In this document: positions 36,437 to 45,704 of the stretch, piece by piece | Numbering within the stretch: the first letter of the stretch is position 1 | Layout: each line of letters starts with the position of its first letter | Source: Acidaminococcus sp. | GTDB lineage: Bacteria > Bacillota > Negativicutes > Acidaminococcales > Acidaminococcaceae | DNA length: 64,000 nt | Direction of reading: 5' to 3' | Assembly: GCA_019416065.1 (NCBI GenBank) | Contig: DXYB01000002.1 | Coordinates: 1 to 64,000 of the forward strand | Position numbers and translations under genes: made by a program | Notes under the pieces: model-generated | Told to the model about the DNA's origin: nothing | What the model saw: the letters and a program-made list of their open reading frames with translations, nothing else | The model's database searches: none

Positions 36437-37801
36437 CTACTTAATAAAGAGGATATCAGAAAAACGGCGTTCCGGATGCCAGAAAAACTTCCTAGCCACG
36501 ATGTAGAAAAATAGGAGCAAGGCTGCACTCCCGCCCAATAGCATCCAGCCGGGAAGGATAAAGGCCAGCATAGGGCCAAACATCACATAAGGTAGTGACC
36601 ATGGGTAGCACAATGCAGCAGAGGCCGCCGCACTTTCTTGCCCCGTAGTTTCAAATTTTGGATCCACCACACGCAGTAGCATAAGCCCCGTAGCCAGCAC
36701 CCCGCTCTCCAAGCCATAGGCCGCCATTGTCCGCTCAAACCAGTCTTCATCAAATAATTTCCAGTCAAAGTAAAAATTGACTACCAAGTTTACCACGATC
36801 ATCACACCAATCACCACAAGCAACGGAATGGTGTAAAGGGCAAACACTTTCAGTGACAGCGTAGCAATCGCCGAGCATACCAAAAAATCCAAAGCCACTC
36901 CGGCTATTCTGCTGATTGTAGGCCGATCAATATAATCCCCTAATCCCAACTTTTTTAAAATATAGGATAACAGTGCACCGCAAATCATGGCGCAAGCAAA
37001 CAGGGGAATTTGTTTTAGTAAGGGGTGCACCCAGGAAAGGCTGTTGGATAAAATATTGGCCATTCCTAGAATAATCCCAACAAAAGCCAGCTGCAATGCC
37101 AAAGGATCCAAGGCATCGTTGTAGGTGACCCCTTTCCCGATAGGAGTTCTCTTAGCAAAAGGAACAACCCCCTCTTTGATGTCCAAGGGAACGTCCTGAG
37201 GTTTAGATACGACCTTTGCATAACCTCTGCGGACACCAATATTAATCACTATCATCCCAATGACAATTCCGGAAATCAAACCTGCTGTTGCCATAGTGTT
37301 GGCTACAGCAATGCCATCCGGCCAACCAGCTGCCGCTAACGCTGCGCCCGCCGCATTGGCTGTTCCGTGCCCGCCATGGAACCCAAAGACTGGAGTCAAA
37401 CCAAAAGCCAAGGGCAAATTAGGGAAGAATGGCATCAAGAGCATAGTCAAACCCAAACCCACACATACCTGCGTTTGATGAACAATCCCGCCCTGGGTAA
37501 CAGCGGAAAGAGCGATACGGCCGAAATTCTTTGAAGAATTCGTGCCAAAGAACGAAAGTCCCAAAACAACATTGACCAAAAGTCCGGGCCACTGGCTGAT
37601 AGTTTTTCCAATAGGAAGAGAGAAACCTGTAAAATGTCCTAAAATCTGTGGCCCAAGCAGTAATCCAATAAAACCAGCTATCAATGATACAGGGAGATAC
37701 AAGTTCTGGACGGCTTTTATTTTTTTGCGAATGACAAGACCACTAAGCAACAAAAGACTCATAATTGCCAAATCGGAAAGAACCACCTTCAATGCGTTCA
37801 T
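36437..37801 (-). CDS. GltS-family (ESS) carrier, copy 3
   Basis: This 454-residue membrane protein has the same architecture as copy 2: VQNLYLPVSLIAGFIG start, FGFHGGHGTANAAGAA loop and the AAYGLESGVLATGLMLLR loop in the second half. AGGAGGG precedes the ATG, nine bases after the stop of the amidohydrolase gene, so the two are one transcript. Coupling to an amidohydrolase suggests that it takes up an acylated or cyclic relative of glutamate. That is inference. Confidence 0.87.
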   Translation of the reverse strand: MNALKVVLSDLAIMSLLLLSGLVIRKKIKAVQNLYLPVSLIAGFIGLLLGPQILGHFTGFSLPIGKTISQWPGLLVNVVLGLSFFGTNSSKNFGRIALSAVTQGGIVHQTQVCVGLGLTMLLMPFFPNLPLAFGLTPVFGFHGGHGTANAAGAALAAAGWPDGIAVANTMATAGLISGIVIGMIVINIGVRRGYAKVVSKPQDVPLDIKEGVVPFAKRTPIGKGVTYNDALDPLALQLAFVGIILGMANILSNSLSWVHPLLKQIPLFACAMICGALLSYILKKLGLGDYIDRPTISRIAGVALDFLVCSAIATLSLKVFALYTIPLLVVIGVMIVVNLVVNFYFDWKLFDEDWFERTMAAYGLESGVLATGLMLLRVVDPKFETTGQESAAASAALCYPWSLPYVMFGPMLAFILPGWMLLGGSAALLLFFYIVARKFFWHPERRFSDILFIK

Positions 37802-37810
37802 ACTGCCCTC

Positions 37811-38950
37811 CTAAAAATCAAACTGTCTGTACACGATCTTCCCCTTTAAAATCGTACATTGAGGAATCAATAGCTGAGGTATTTCGATGGTATTATTTTC
37901 TCTATCCACCATCTTCGTTCGGGATTCCTTTAATTTAAATATGGCCACATCGCCGCTAATTCCCGGTTGAAAAGAGCCTATTGTTTTTTCTTCGTGCAAC
38001 GCCTGTGCCGCACGGTACGTCACGGTCCGAATAATTTCTGTGAGTGGCATCCCCAGCGCCAAATATTTGCTCATTTCCATAGGAAGGCCAAATACGCTGG
38101 AGCGGAAACAAGTTTTTTGAATCAGGTCCGTGCTGATGGTATCCGGATAAAATTTTTCTTTTAAGGCTTGTTGTATAACTGGTATGGAATAATGTGTCCG
38201 CGCATCAGCCGCGTCAAATATGACGCCTCTTTCCCTAGCCTTATACACTGCGTCTAACAGTGTTCCAGTGCTAGAAAGAATACTGTAGCCTCTTTGGGAA
38301 AAGACATGGGTATAGATATCTTCTTTCCGGAAATAAGTCAGTAGCTCATCTGTCGCAACAGGAGGATTTGTCGTATGGACAACCACTCGTGTTCCTATTT
38401 TCTCCGCAATATCCAAGGCCTTCTTCAGCGGTGCGATCCCTAAATCACCCACAATTTCCTTACTGATTCTCAGCTTAATTCCTTTTAAAATATTCTGATA
38501 TTGTTGAAAAAGACTTGTAAGAGCACTTTCATCCACGTTGGCTGGATCTAGATTTTCTGGATAGCGGCTAGTAATCAGGCCTTCCGTAGACAGATTGACC
38601 GTAGCAAAAAGATGCATTCTAGTGCGGGCAAGAATCGAATCATAAAAAGCCCGGAATGTTGCAGATCCTGCACTGCCTTGATCTACTGCCGCTGTGATCC
38701 CCATGGGAAGGAGCGTGCTATCCGGAGATACACCATTTTCCGTTCCTCCATAAAACAAATGGGCATGACTATCTATCAGGCCAGGCGTTACTAAGCACCC
38801 TTCTGCATCAATACTCTTTTCCAGTGGGATCTCTCCCTTTACGCTCTCCAGCGGCACAAACTTCCCGTCAGCAATGGCCAAAGATCGTTTCGTCTCTGTT
38901 TTTGTGATTGGATCAATCACAATACCATTTCGAATGATTGCATCCAGCAT
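37811..38950 (-). CDS. Amidohydrolase/deacetylase family metallohydrolase, copy 1
   Basis: This 379-residue TIM-barrel metal hydrolase belongs to the dihydroorotase-like group annotated as amidohydrolase/deacetylase. Metal ligands are HAH in DSHAHLF, a carboxylated-lysine candidate in GIKLRISKEIVG, histidines in VVVHTTNPP and YTHVF and the catalytic Asp in ISTDLIQ. The small beta-sandwich domain is made from both ends (NGIVIDPI and KGKIVYRQ). It is about as long as copy 2 at 43558, and motifs correspond throughout, so they are paralogues. GAGGGGAG precedes the ATG. It heads the operon with GltS copy 3. Confidence 0.88.
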   Translation of the reverse strand: MLDAIIRNGIVIDPITKTETKRSLAIADGKFVPLESVKGEIPLEKSIDAEGCLVTPGLIDSHAHLFYGGTENGVSPDSTLLPMGITAAVDQGSAGSATFRAFYDSILARTRMHLFATVNLSTEGLITSRYPENLDPANVDESALTSLFQQYQNILKGIKLRISKEIVGDLGIAPLKKALDIAEKIGTRVVVHTTNPPVATDELLTYFRKEDIYTHVFSQRGYSILSSTGTLLDAVYKARERGVIFDAADARTHYSIPVIQQALKEKFYPDTISTDLIQKTCFRSSVFGLPMEMSKYLALGMPLTEIIRTVTYRAAQALHEEKTIGSFQPGISGDVAIFKLKESRTKMVDRENNTIEIPQLLIPQCTILKGKIVYRQFDF

Positions 38951-39142
38951 GTCTTCTCCCCTCTCTCAGAAATATAGGTTACTGTCCGATTGTATCTGCC
39001 ACCATAGTAGCATCTTTGTAATCATTATAAAAACAGTATATATAACCTTATTCGACAACGTTTTGATTGTAGCTATGCAAACAGGCGGAAAATTTCATTC
39101 GATGCCAACTCTCAGGAGAAGAGATTTATTTTTCACTTTCAT

Positions 39143-39172
39143 TTGCCCACATACGCAATTTTCCTGTATAAT
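39143..39172 (+). promoter_or_regulatory. Sigma-70 promoter of the dicarboxylate symporter gene
   Basis: TTGCCC, 18 bases, perfect TATAAT, about 35 bases before the start codon. Confidence 0.6.
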
Positions 39173-39206
39173 AGCAACTATCAATATTTTTTAGGGGGAG
39201 ATTCGA

Positions 39207-40400
39207 ATGTGGAAAAAGTACCAGAAAATACCGCTGGTTTATAAAATGGTTACAGGGATGCTGCTGGGCATTATCGCCGGCTGGCTGATGGGGCCTAATG
39301 CCCAATGGTTCCAACCCCTGGGGAAATTTTTCCTCACCTGCTTAAAGTGTGTAGCCATGCCGCTGGTCATCGTGAATCTGATTGCCGGGATCTCCAATCT
39401 AGACAACCCGGAATCCTTGGGGCGTATCGGTGGGCGCATAATTTGTTACTATCTTTTGACCAGTGCCATTGCAATGGTTGTAGGAATGGTGATCTCATTA
39501 GGAATCCAGCCCGGCCTGCATCTTCCTTTGACAGGTTCCTATAAGGGCGTGGTGGGAAAAATCCCCACGATCGGAGAAACGTTACTGGCTTTAATCCCGG
39601 ATAATATTTTTAAGGCTATGACAGAAGGGCGCTTTGATCAAATTGTCATTGTCAGCGCCATTGCCGGTATTGCTCTGCTACTGTTGCCGGAAGCGCCCCG
39701 GAAACGGCTGGCAACAGTCTTCCAGGATCTTTCGGATCTGATGGGCAAAGTAGTCGGGATCGTGATGATTCTGGCCCCCTATGGAATTTTCGCCTTGATC
39801 GCCACCTCCGTAGGAAAATATGGTAGTAAAATCTTTGGTACCCTGGCAAAATATATCGGCAGCGTGTATCTGGGCATCCTTGTCATGTGCCTTTTGTACG
39901 CCACGCTAGTCTTTCTCTTTACTGGAATTCGGCCCAAAGAATTTTTCCGGAAAGCCAGCCGGATTATGATCACAGCCTTTAGCACCTGCTCCAGCACCAG
40001 TTCCATTCCCATTAATATGGAATGCGCCGAAAGCTTAGGCGCTCCAAAGAAAGTGTATTCGTTTACGATTCCGCTGGGCGCACAAATCAATAAAGATGGT
40101 ACCTGCGTTTGCCTTACTACGGTATTTATTATGACAGCCCAGGCCATTGGTGCTCCGCTGGATATTGGGCTGATGCTCAAAGTATTGATTTTGGGATTGA
40201 TCCTGACTACCGGCAGTGGTGCAGTTCCCAGTGGTATGCTGGTGATTTTGGCAATTCTATTAGAAAGCCTGGGGTTCCCTTTGGAAATTGTAGGGCTTGT
40301 GGCAGGCGTCCACGCCTTTAATGACATGGGAATGACCATGATTAACTGTCTAGGCGATTTGTCAGGAACTGTCATCGTAGGACACGCAGAAAAGAAATAG
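39207..40400 (+). CDS. Dicarboxylate/amino acid:cation symporter (DAACS)
   Basis: This 397-residue carrier of the GltP/DctA/SstT family has the serine-rich hairpin TCSSTSSIPINMECAESLGAP, the QINKDGTC segment on the substrate-binding helix and the second hairpin SGAVPSGMLVIL, followed by VHAFNDMGMTMINCLGD. It imports glutamate, aspartate, serine or C4-dicarboxylates with sodium or protons. AGGGGGAG precedes the ATG. It is a single-gene unit between a promoter and a bidirectional terminator. Confidence 0.92.
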   Translation: MWKKYQKIPLVYKMVTGMLLGIIAGWLMGPNAQWFQPLGKFFLTCLKCVAMPLVIVNLIAGISNLDNPESLGRIGGRIICYYLLTSAIAMVVGMVISLGIQPGLHLPLTGSYKGVVGKIPTIGETLLALIPDNIFKAMTEGRFDQIVIVSAIAGIALLLLPEAPRKRLATVFQDLSDLMGKVVGIVMILAPYGIFALIATSVGKYGSKIFGTLAKYIGSVYLGILVMCLLYATLVFLFTGIRPKEFFRKASRIMITAFSTCSSTSSIPINMECAESLGAPKKVYSFTIPLGAQINKDGTCVCLTTVFIMTAQAIGAPLDIGLMLKVLILGLILTTGSGAVPSGMLVILAILLESLGFPLEIVGLVAGVHAFNDMGMTMINCLGDLSGTVIVGHAEKK

Positions 40401-40404
40401 TCCA

Positions 40405-40458
40405 TAAAAAACATCCTCCTTCACGACCACTCTCGCAGTGCAAAGGAGGATATTTTTT
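40405..40458. terminator. Bidirectional terminator between DAACS and tctA
   Basis: ATCCTCCTT pairs with AAGGAGGAT and is flanked by A6 and T6 runs between convergent genes. Confidence 0.88.
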
Positions 40459-40474
40459 GTTTTAAGTGCTAGAA

Positions 40475-41977
40475 CTATTCTTTTTCACCCAGGGTATTTT
40501 CCCCATGATTTTTGTATTTATTCCGCAGAATGTAGGCTACAAACAGGAACCCTGCCAGCAGAAAGCCAAGGGAGATCGGTCTGGTAAAGAATACGGAGAT
40601 ACTTCCGGCGCTAGCCTGCAAAGCCCGTCTCAGGTTCTCTTCCGTCATGGGCCCCAGGATAAAGCCAATAATAAGCGGTGTACTGGGAACTTTAAAATAT
40701 TTCATGATCACACCCAGCGCACCAAAGGCCAGAATGCACCATACATCAAAGACCCGGGAGCTGCTGGAGAAGGCTCCCACAGCGCAACATACCATCACAA
40801 TGGGGAGCAGGATATGCTTAGGCACATCCAAGAGTTTTACAAATACTGGCAGCGCGCCCCGCTCAAAGACCAGCATGGCCAGCGTTGCCACAATCAAGGC
40901 AAAGAAGATGCCGTATACATACACTCCGCTTTTTTGGAAAATCAGCGGACCAGGGTTGATGCCATGAATGGTTAATCCACCCAGAAGCACTGCCGCCACT
41001 GTATTGCCCGGAATGCCCATGGTGAGCAGCGGGATCAGGGAACCGCCGATAACGGCGTTGTTAGAGGTTTCAGAGGCGATAACACCATCCACAATCCCCG
41101 TTCCAAATTTTTCTGGATATTTCGATGCATTCTTCGTTGCCGTATAGGACAACAGACCTGCAACGTTACCCCCGATACCGGGTAAAATGCCGATGACAAT
41201 ACCGATCAGGGAACTGCGGAGCATATTACCAAACTGTTCCTTAAATTCCCGTAGGGTCACACCAAACCCTTTTAAATGATACGGTTTCTTCTGGAAGGTA
41301 TCATCCAGGTGCTTCCGCCCCAACCCAGCCATAATAATATCGGTAACTGCAAAGACACCTACCAAGAGGACAATGATATTAAAGCCGCCCATCAGGTTGA
41401 AATTGCCAAAGGTGAACCGAGAAATCGCATCAATCGGTGCCATTCCCACTAGAGAAATCCCAATTCCCAAAAGGCCAGCAAGTAGGCCTTTCACCAGGGA
41501 ATCACCGGACAAGCTGGCAATAATGGACAGGGAAAATACGGCGATGGAAAAATACTCGACCGGTGTAAATTTTAATGTCAGCGCCGCCAAATACGGGGAG
41601 ATATAAATCAGGGCAATGATACTAACCAAGGACCCGATAGCAGAGTACAGAATGCCAGCTCCCAGAGCTTTACCGGCTTCCCCTTTGTCCGCCATAGGAC
41701 CACCATCCAAAACGGTAGCAATAGAAGATGGCGTACCAGGGATTTTTAGCAGAATTGCAGAAATCAAACCACCGGAAATACCGCCCATATACAGCCCGAT
41801 CAAAAGAGAAATCCCGTTAGCCGGTTCCAGTCCGAAAGACAATGGCAAAAACAGCACCACGGCCATAGTAGCAGACAGCCCGGGAATGGACCCAAAAATA
41901 ATTCCTACCACCACGCCCATGCAAATCAGTGCCAAACACGTGGGATTCAAAATATTGGCTAATGCCTGTGCAATCAT
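40475..41977 (-). CDS. tctA: Tripartite tricarboxylate transporter, large membrane subunit
   Basis: This 500-residue TctA-family permease has about 11-12 membrane segments. Family motifs include GSIPGLSATMAVVLFLP near residue 30, GIPGTPSSIATVLDG-type at 80 (KIPGTPSSIA) and GILPGIGGNVAGLLSY in the middle, repeated in the second half. With TctB and the binding protein TctC it imports citrate or other carboxylates by sodium or proton coupling. It is the last gene of the amidohydrolase-tctC-tctB-tctA operon. Confidence 0.95.
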   Translation of the reverse strand: MIAQALANILNPTCLALICMGVVVGIIFGSIPGLSATMAVVLFLPLSFGLEPANGISLLIGLYMGGISGGLISAILLKIPGTPSSIATVLDGGPMADKGEAGKALGAGILYSAIGSLVSIIALIYISPYLAALTLKFTPVEYFSIAVFSLSIIASLSGDSLVKGLLAGLLGIGISLVGMAPIDAISRFTFGNFNLMGGFNIIVLLVGVFAVTDIIMAGLGRKHLDDTFQKKPYHLKGFGVTLREFKEQFGNMLRSSLIGIVIGILPGIGGNVAGLLSYTATKNASKYPEKFGTGIVDGVIASETSNNAVIGGSLIPLLTMGIPGNTVAAVLLGGLTIHGINPGPLIFQKSGVYVYGIFFALIVATLAMLVFERGALPVFVKLLDVPKHILLPIVMVCCAVGAFSSSSRVFDVWCILAFGALGVIMKYFKVPSTPLIIGFILGPMTEENLRRALQASAGSISVFFTRPISLGFLLAGFLFVAYILRNKYKNHGENTLGEKE

Positions 41978-41995
41978 TATTGTATTCCCACCTTT

Positions 41996-42526
41996 CTAAA
42001 TCATGTCCAGCGGTCCCGTTGGTAGCGGCATCCCGATAAGATACACAAAAACACCGTAAACAACCAGAGTGGCCACCACCGCAATCCCGGCAAATAATGG
42101 GAGATTTCGATTTCTATCCGTGCTTAAGAGCGTGATTTGCGCAAAGAGGTACAACACTGTGGAAATAATAAATCCCAATGGTTCAAAGAGTGCTGCATAC
42201 AGGCACATGGCTACTACCGTCAGGGCTAATCCTTTTGGATCCGTATCAGTCTCTGCTGATACTTCTTCTGCAGCTTCGGCTTGCTCAGCCTTTGCTTCCA
42301 TAGCCTCTACGCTGCCGCTTTTATCTTCATTTTTCTTATCTAAGAGCGTCAGTACTAGTTCTAGTACTGCTACCGCAATCATGCATACCCCGATTACTTT
42401 TGGGAAAAAGCCTGATCCCAGGTCTTTCTTCATAATTACCCGGATTCCGGAAGATTCCATATAGAAAAAGGCTCCCAGAATGATAAAGGCAACAGAAGTG
42501 ATGATATTTTTCAGTTTATCTGTCAT
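41996..42526 (-). CDS. tctB: Tripartite tricarboxylate transporter, small membrane subunit
   Basis: This 176-residue protein has four hydrophobic segments and the DLGSGFFPKVIGVCMI motif of TctB. A charged loop of about 35 residues, rich in Glu and Ala, separates helices two and three. It lies between tctC and tctA with GGGAGG before the ATG. Confidence 0.9.
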   Translation of the reverse strand: MTDKLKNIITSVAFIILGAFFYMESSGIRVIMKKDLGSGFFPKVIGVCMIAVAVLELVLTLLDKKNEDKSGSVEAMEAKAEQAEAAEEVSAETDTDPKGLALTVVAMCLYAALFEPLGFIISTVLYLFAQITLLSTDRNRNLPLFAGIAVVATLVVYGVFVYLIGMPLPTGPLDMI

Positions 42527-42558
42527 GTTTTCTCACTCCTCCCTAATCTAAAACGCCA

Positions 42559-43542
42559 TCACTCCGCAAGCGCCTTTTTAACTTGTTCTACCAGCTCGGC
42601 ATCTTCTTTAACGGACTGCTCGCCGAAACGGTAGACCGGAATTGCACAGTACTTTGCTAGCGCATTTTTAAAGTCCGGATCCTTGCAAATCTCTTCCAAT
42701 GCCGCTTGTACTTTCGCTACAATGGCAGGATCCGTATCTTTCGGGAATTTGATTTCGTAGCTTTTAGGGAAGTCAATATCGTACCCTTGGGATTTAAAAG
42801 TAGGAATATTAGGTGCCGATGGCATTGGTGCTGCAGAGCAGACTCCCAGAGGAATAAAGTCTCCTTTTTCAATATAATCCCGGACATTCAAGTAATTAGC
42901 AGCCAAAACATCCACCTGATCTCCCATAAAGGCTGCCAGTCTTTCGGCGCCACCGGCCCCTACATCCAGCATATTCATTTGGATCCCCATGGTTTCTTCC
43001 ATTTTAGATCCCACGTAGTGTGTGATCGTACCGTATACTTGGGAATATCTCACTTTTCTAGGGTTTGCTTTGGCATACGCAATGAAGTCCTGTAGATTTT
43101 TCCAACCGGAACTTTTCTTTACCACAACGGTATAGGTATTATCTTGAATGGCCGTACCTGCCGTTTTGAAATCTTTATTATAATCAAAGTCAATTGTATT
43201 AGTAGCTTGCTGTACCGTATTGGATCCAGTGTGCCCAAATAACAAAGTATACCCATCCGGTTTCGCTACCATTGCGGTCTTGGATCCCACAATACCGGAA
43301 CCACCAGGTGTATTTACGACCACAAATGTCTGTCCAAATTTTTCGCCCAGTTTTTTCGCCAGGATTCTAGCGTAAATATCCGTATCCCCGCCGGCATTCC
43401 AAGGAACGATCATGTTGACCGCTTTGGTCGGCCACTGTGCCACCTTGTCGGCCGCCCGTTCATTGGCACTTTTTCCGCACCCGGAAAACAGTGCAAGGGA
43501 CAGTGCCAAGAGTCCCATTTTTTTCAGCATCCCCATTTTCAT
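42559..43542 (-). CDS. tctC: Tripartite tricarboxylate transporter, substrate-binding lipoprotein
   Basis: This 327-residue extracytoplasmic TctC/Bug-type binding protein has a lipoprotein signal with lipobox LFSGC (cysteine near residue 22). The mature part has WPTKAVNMIVPWNAGGDTD, the family's ligand-binding P-loop-like turn, and HTGSNTV. Being a lipoprotein rather than a soluble periplasmic protein fits membrane anchoring in this lineage. It follows the amidohydrolase gene by 15 bases and precedes tctB. Confidence 0.94.
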   Translation of the reverse strand: MKMGMLKKMGLLALSLALFSGCGKSANERAADKVAQWPTKAVNMIVPWNAGGDTDIYARILAKKLGEKFGQTFVVVNTPGGSGIVGSKTAMVAKPDGYTLLFGHTGSNTVQQATNTIDFDYNKDFKTAGTAIQDNTYTVVVKKSSGWKNLQDFIAYAKANPRKVRYSQVYGTITHYVGSKMEETMGIQMNMLDVGAGGAERLAAFMGDQVDVLAANYLNVRDYIEKGDFIPLGVCSAAPMPSAPNIPTFKSQGYDIDFPKSYEIKFPKDTDPAIVAKVQAALEEICKDPDFKNALAKYCAIPVYRFGEQSVKEDAELVEQVKKALAE

Positions 43543-43557
43543 TTTTCCCTCTCTCTC

Positions 43558-44715
43558 TTAAAACAGCATATCCCGATAGACGATCTTTCCTTTTTTTATG
43601 GTCATCATGGGTTTAAAGATCCGATGCCCTTGGCGTAACTGCTTTTCCGGATCATAATACGGCCTGTCACCGAACTCATTATTCGTTTCTATTTCTTTAA
43701 AAATGGCTACATCGCCATAGGTTCCAACCGCAAGGCTACCAATGGTATCCAATCTGTGCATCACCCTGGCAGGATTTTCCGTACACCGGCGCAGCACCTC
43801 ATAAAAGTCCATCCCCAGATAGGTGTATTTTGCCATTTGCATGGCAAGATTAAAAGATGTAGGCCGCTGGTTCATGCTGAACTGGGTCAGATCTGTTGCG
43901 ATGATGTCAGGTAAGAATCCCTCTTTGATGGCTGGCTCACTGACTTCAAAAGAAAAATGGGCTCTGGCATCCGCCGCTTCAAAAATAACACCCCGTTCCC
44001 GTGCTGCATAAGCTTCTGGAATGACTTTTTTCTGGTCATCAATCAGCGTGGAACCAATATTCTGGTACATATGGGTCAATACATCCCCGGAGCGTAACCG
44101 CTTAATAACTTCTTCCAGTGGGCCGGGTGGATTGGTACAGTGCACCATCACCGGTACACCAATCCGTTCGGCAATTTCCACCGTCCGCTCCAATGGACGT
44201 AAACCAAACTCCTTCACAATGTTTTTACTGGTACGAATTTTTAATCCCTCGAACTCGCCGGGGAACTTGGCAAAGAGTTCGGCGATTCTCCCTTCATCAA
44301 AGGAATCTGGATCCAGATTTTCCAAATGTGGTAAGGTAGCCAGTCCTGTAGAGCAGATATTTAAATAAGGGCGGATTTGCAACAACGTTTCTGATTGAAT
44401 AAAGGAGCGGCAAGCTTCATACGTAGCATATCCGGTACTTCCTGCATCCACCACCGTGGTAACACCTGCAGAAAAACAAAGGGATTCCGATGGAATTCCC
44501 GTCCGCATCAAAGGATAAATATGAGCATGGTGATCAATCAGTCCCGGCGTCACATAACAGCCTCTGGCATCCACCATAAACTTAGTCCGTTCTTTGGAAA
44601 AATCTCCAAGCCCCCAAATTTTACCATCTTTAATGGCTACATCTGTTTTCTTATTAATTCCGGATGCCGGATCCAGTACTGTCCCATTTTGAATCAATAA
44701 AATCTCCTCATCCAT
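43558..44715 (-). CDS. Amidohydrolase/deacetylase family metallohydrolase, copy 2
   Basis: This 385-residue paralogue of the 37811 gene has the same landmarks: DHHAHIYPL (HxH ligands), a lysine in GLKIRTSKNIV, VMVHCTNPPG, THMYQNIG and IATDLTQF. ATG 44715 follows GGAGGG; the frame is open 15 codons further without a site. It heads the operon with tctC-tctB-tctA, which suggests that the transporter imports its substrate or removes its product. The substrate is not known; relatives act on acetylated or cyclic amides. A 47-base composite site lies about 130 bases upstream. Confidence 0.88.
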   Translation of the reverse strand: MDEEILLIQNGTVLDPASGINKKTDVAIKDGKIWGLGDFSKERTKFMVDARGCYVTPGLIDHHAHIYPLMRTGIPSESLCFSAGVTTVVDAGSTGYATYEACRSFIQSETLLQIRPYLNICSTGLATLPHLENLDPDSFDEGRIAELFAKFPGEFEGLKIRTSKNIVKEFGLRPLERTVEIAERIGVPVMVHCTNPPGPLEEVIKRLRSGDVLTHMYQNIGSTLIDDQKKVIPEAYAARERGVIFEAADARAHFSFEVSEPAIKEGFLPDIIATDLTQFSMNQRPTSFNLAMQMAKYTYLGMDFYEVLRRCTENPARVMHRLDTIGSLAVGTYGDVAIFKEIETNNEFGDRPYYDPEKQLRQGHRIFKPMMTIKKGKIVYRDMLF

Positions 44716-44843
44716 GTTGGCCCTCCTGTCCCCCTGTAATTCATTTTCTAGATTATCCAATATTTAGATAATTCCTTCTGAATAGTTCTATTGTGTCCGT
44801 GATCTGCTTTACCTGTACAAATACATGATACGGGGTTAGTATC

Positions 44844-44890
44844 ACAAAGTAAAACAGATAAATTTTATAAAATTAACAAATTGTTTTTGT
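44844..44890 (-). promoter_or_regulatory. 47-base composite LysR-type site, copy C
   Basis: ACAAAGTAAAACAG, 18 bases, ACAAA-n5-TTTGT with the 32-base offset. It lies upstream of the amidohydrolase-tctCBA operon. Confidence 0.78.
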
Positions 44891-44909
44891 TGTTTTGCGT
44901 CACTCTCTC

Positions 44910-44962
44910 AAAAAAAATATAGGAGATTGCTTTATTCCTACACAATCAGCAATCCCCTATAG
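44910..44962 (-). terminator. Terminator of the SLH/hydrolase remnant
   Basis: On the minus strand TATAGGGGATTGCT pairs with AGCAATCTCCTATA and is followed by TTTTTTTT. Confidence 0.85.
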
Positions 44963-44975
44963 AGTTTAAATCGTC

Positions 44976-45456
44976 TTACTTGCCCTCTGCGATCATCTTT
45001 AACATTTCATTCTTTTTACCTTGGATCATACGATGCCATGCATCTGCATCAATAAATCCCTGCCCGGATCCATCATCTTTGGCCGCAATAGCTAGAATAT
45101 CATGATCCACAGCGTGCTTTGCGTGAGAAGGAAGCAGAATATCGACCTTCTCATTCATAATTTTGTCCAAGCTTTTCAAGTAGATCTGCTGGGTCTCATA
45201 AGGCCATTTTTGCTGATCCAGCATTTTTTTACTTAATACGCCACTCCCCAATCCTCCATGGATGCCACAAGTATACGTCTTTCCGTAAAGAACCATCCGG
45301 GTACCCATCTACCACACCTTCAGCCGCCAGTTTGGCAACGGCACCGTAGGCCCAATGCCCTGCCGGCACGTCTGAAAAAGGATTTGCAGCTAATGCACCA
45401 GCCTGTACTCCGATCCCCAGTGCCATTGCAATGGCCCACACAACATTCCGTTTCAT
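44976..45456 (-). pseudogene. Chimeric remnant: SLH-protein start joined out of frame to a hydrolase end
   Basis: The 5' part (from ATG 45456 with GGGGAGG upstream) encodes a signal peptide ending near AGALAAN and an SLH domain (FSDVPAGHWAYGAVAKLAA, then DGYPDGS) like the start of outer-membrane SLH proteins. At about 45295 the meaningful reading shifts: the next frame reads YGKTYTCGIHGG and ends with a metallo-beta-lactamase-fold-like C-terminus containing LLPSHAKHAVDHD, stopping at 44976. Neither part is complete and the frames differ, so a deletion probably fused two unrelated genes. The terminator after the hydrolase end is intact. The hydrolase assignment rests on a short stretch and is less sure than the SLH part. 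Confidence 0.7.
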
Positions 45457-45704
45457 TTGCAAGATCCTCCCCTTGTACAATAGTTTTTTCCTAACAGCTT
45501 CACGCTCTGTTTCCCCACTGAAAATACATCACACTTTACCCCTTCGCATTCATTTATCTAGCTATCACTTTGTGCTAAAATATAAACAAATACGTATTTT
45601 CAGTATACATTGACACTTTGATTATCCCATGAAGTCAGGAATTTGCAAAGCAGATTAAATGGATCAACCGTTCGAAAAAAGCGAAAGTAAAAAGGAGCGA
45701 TGAG

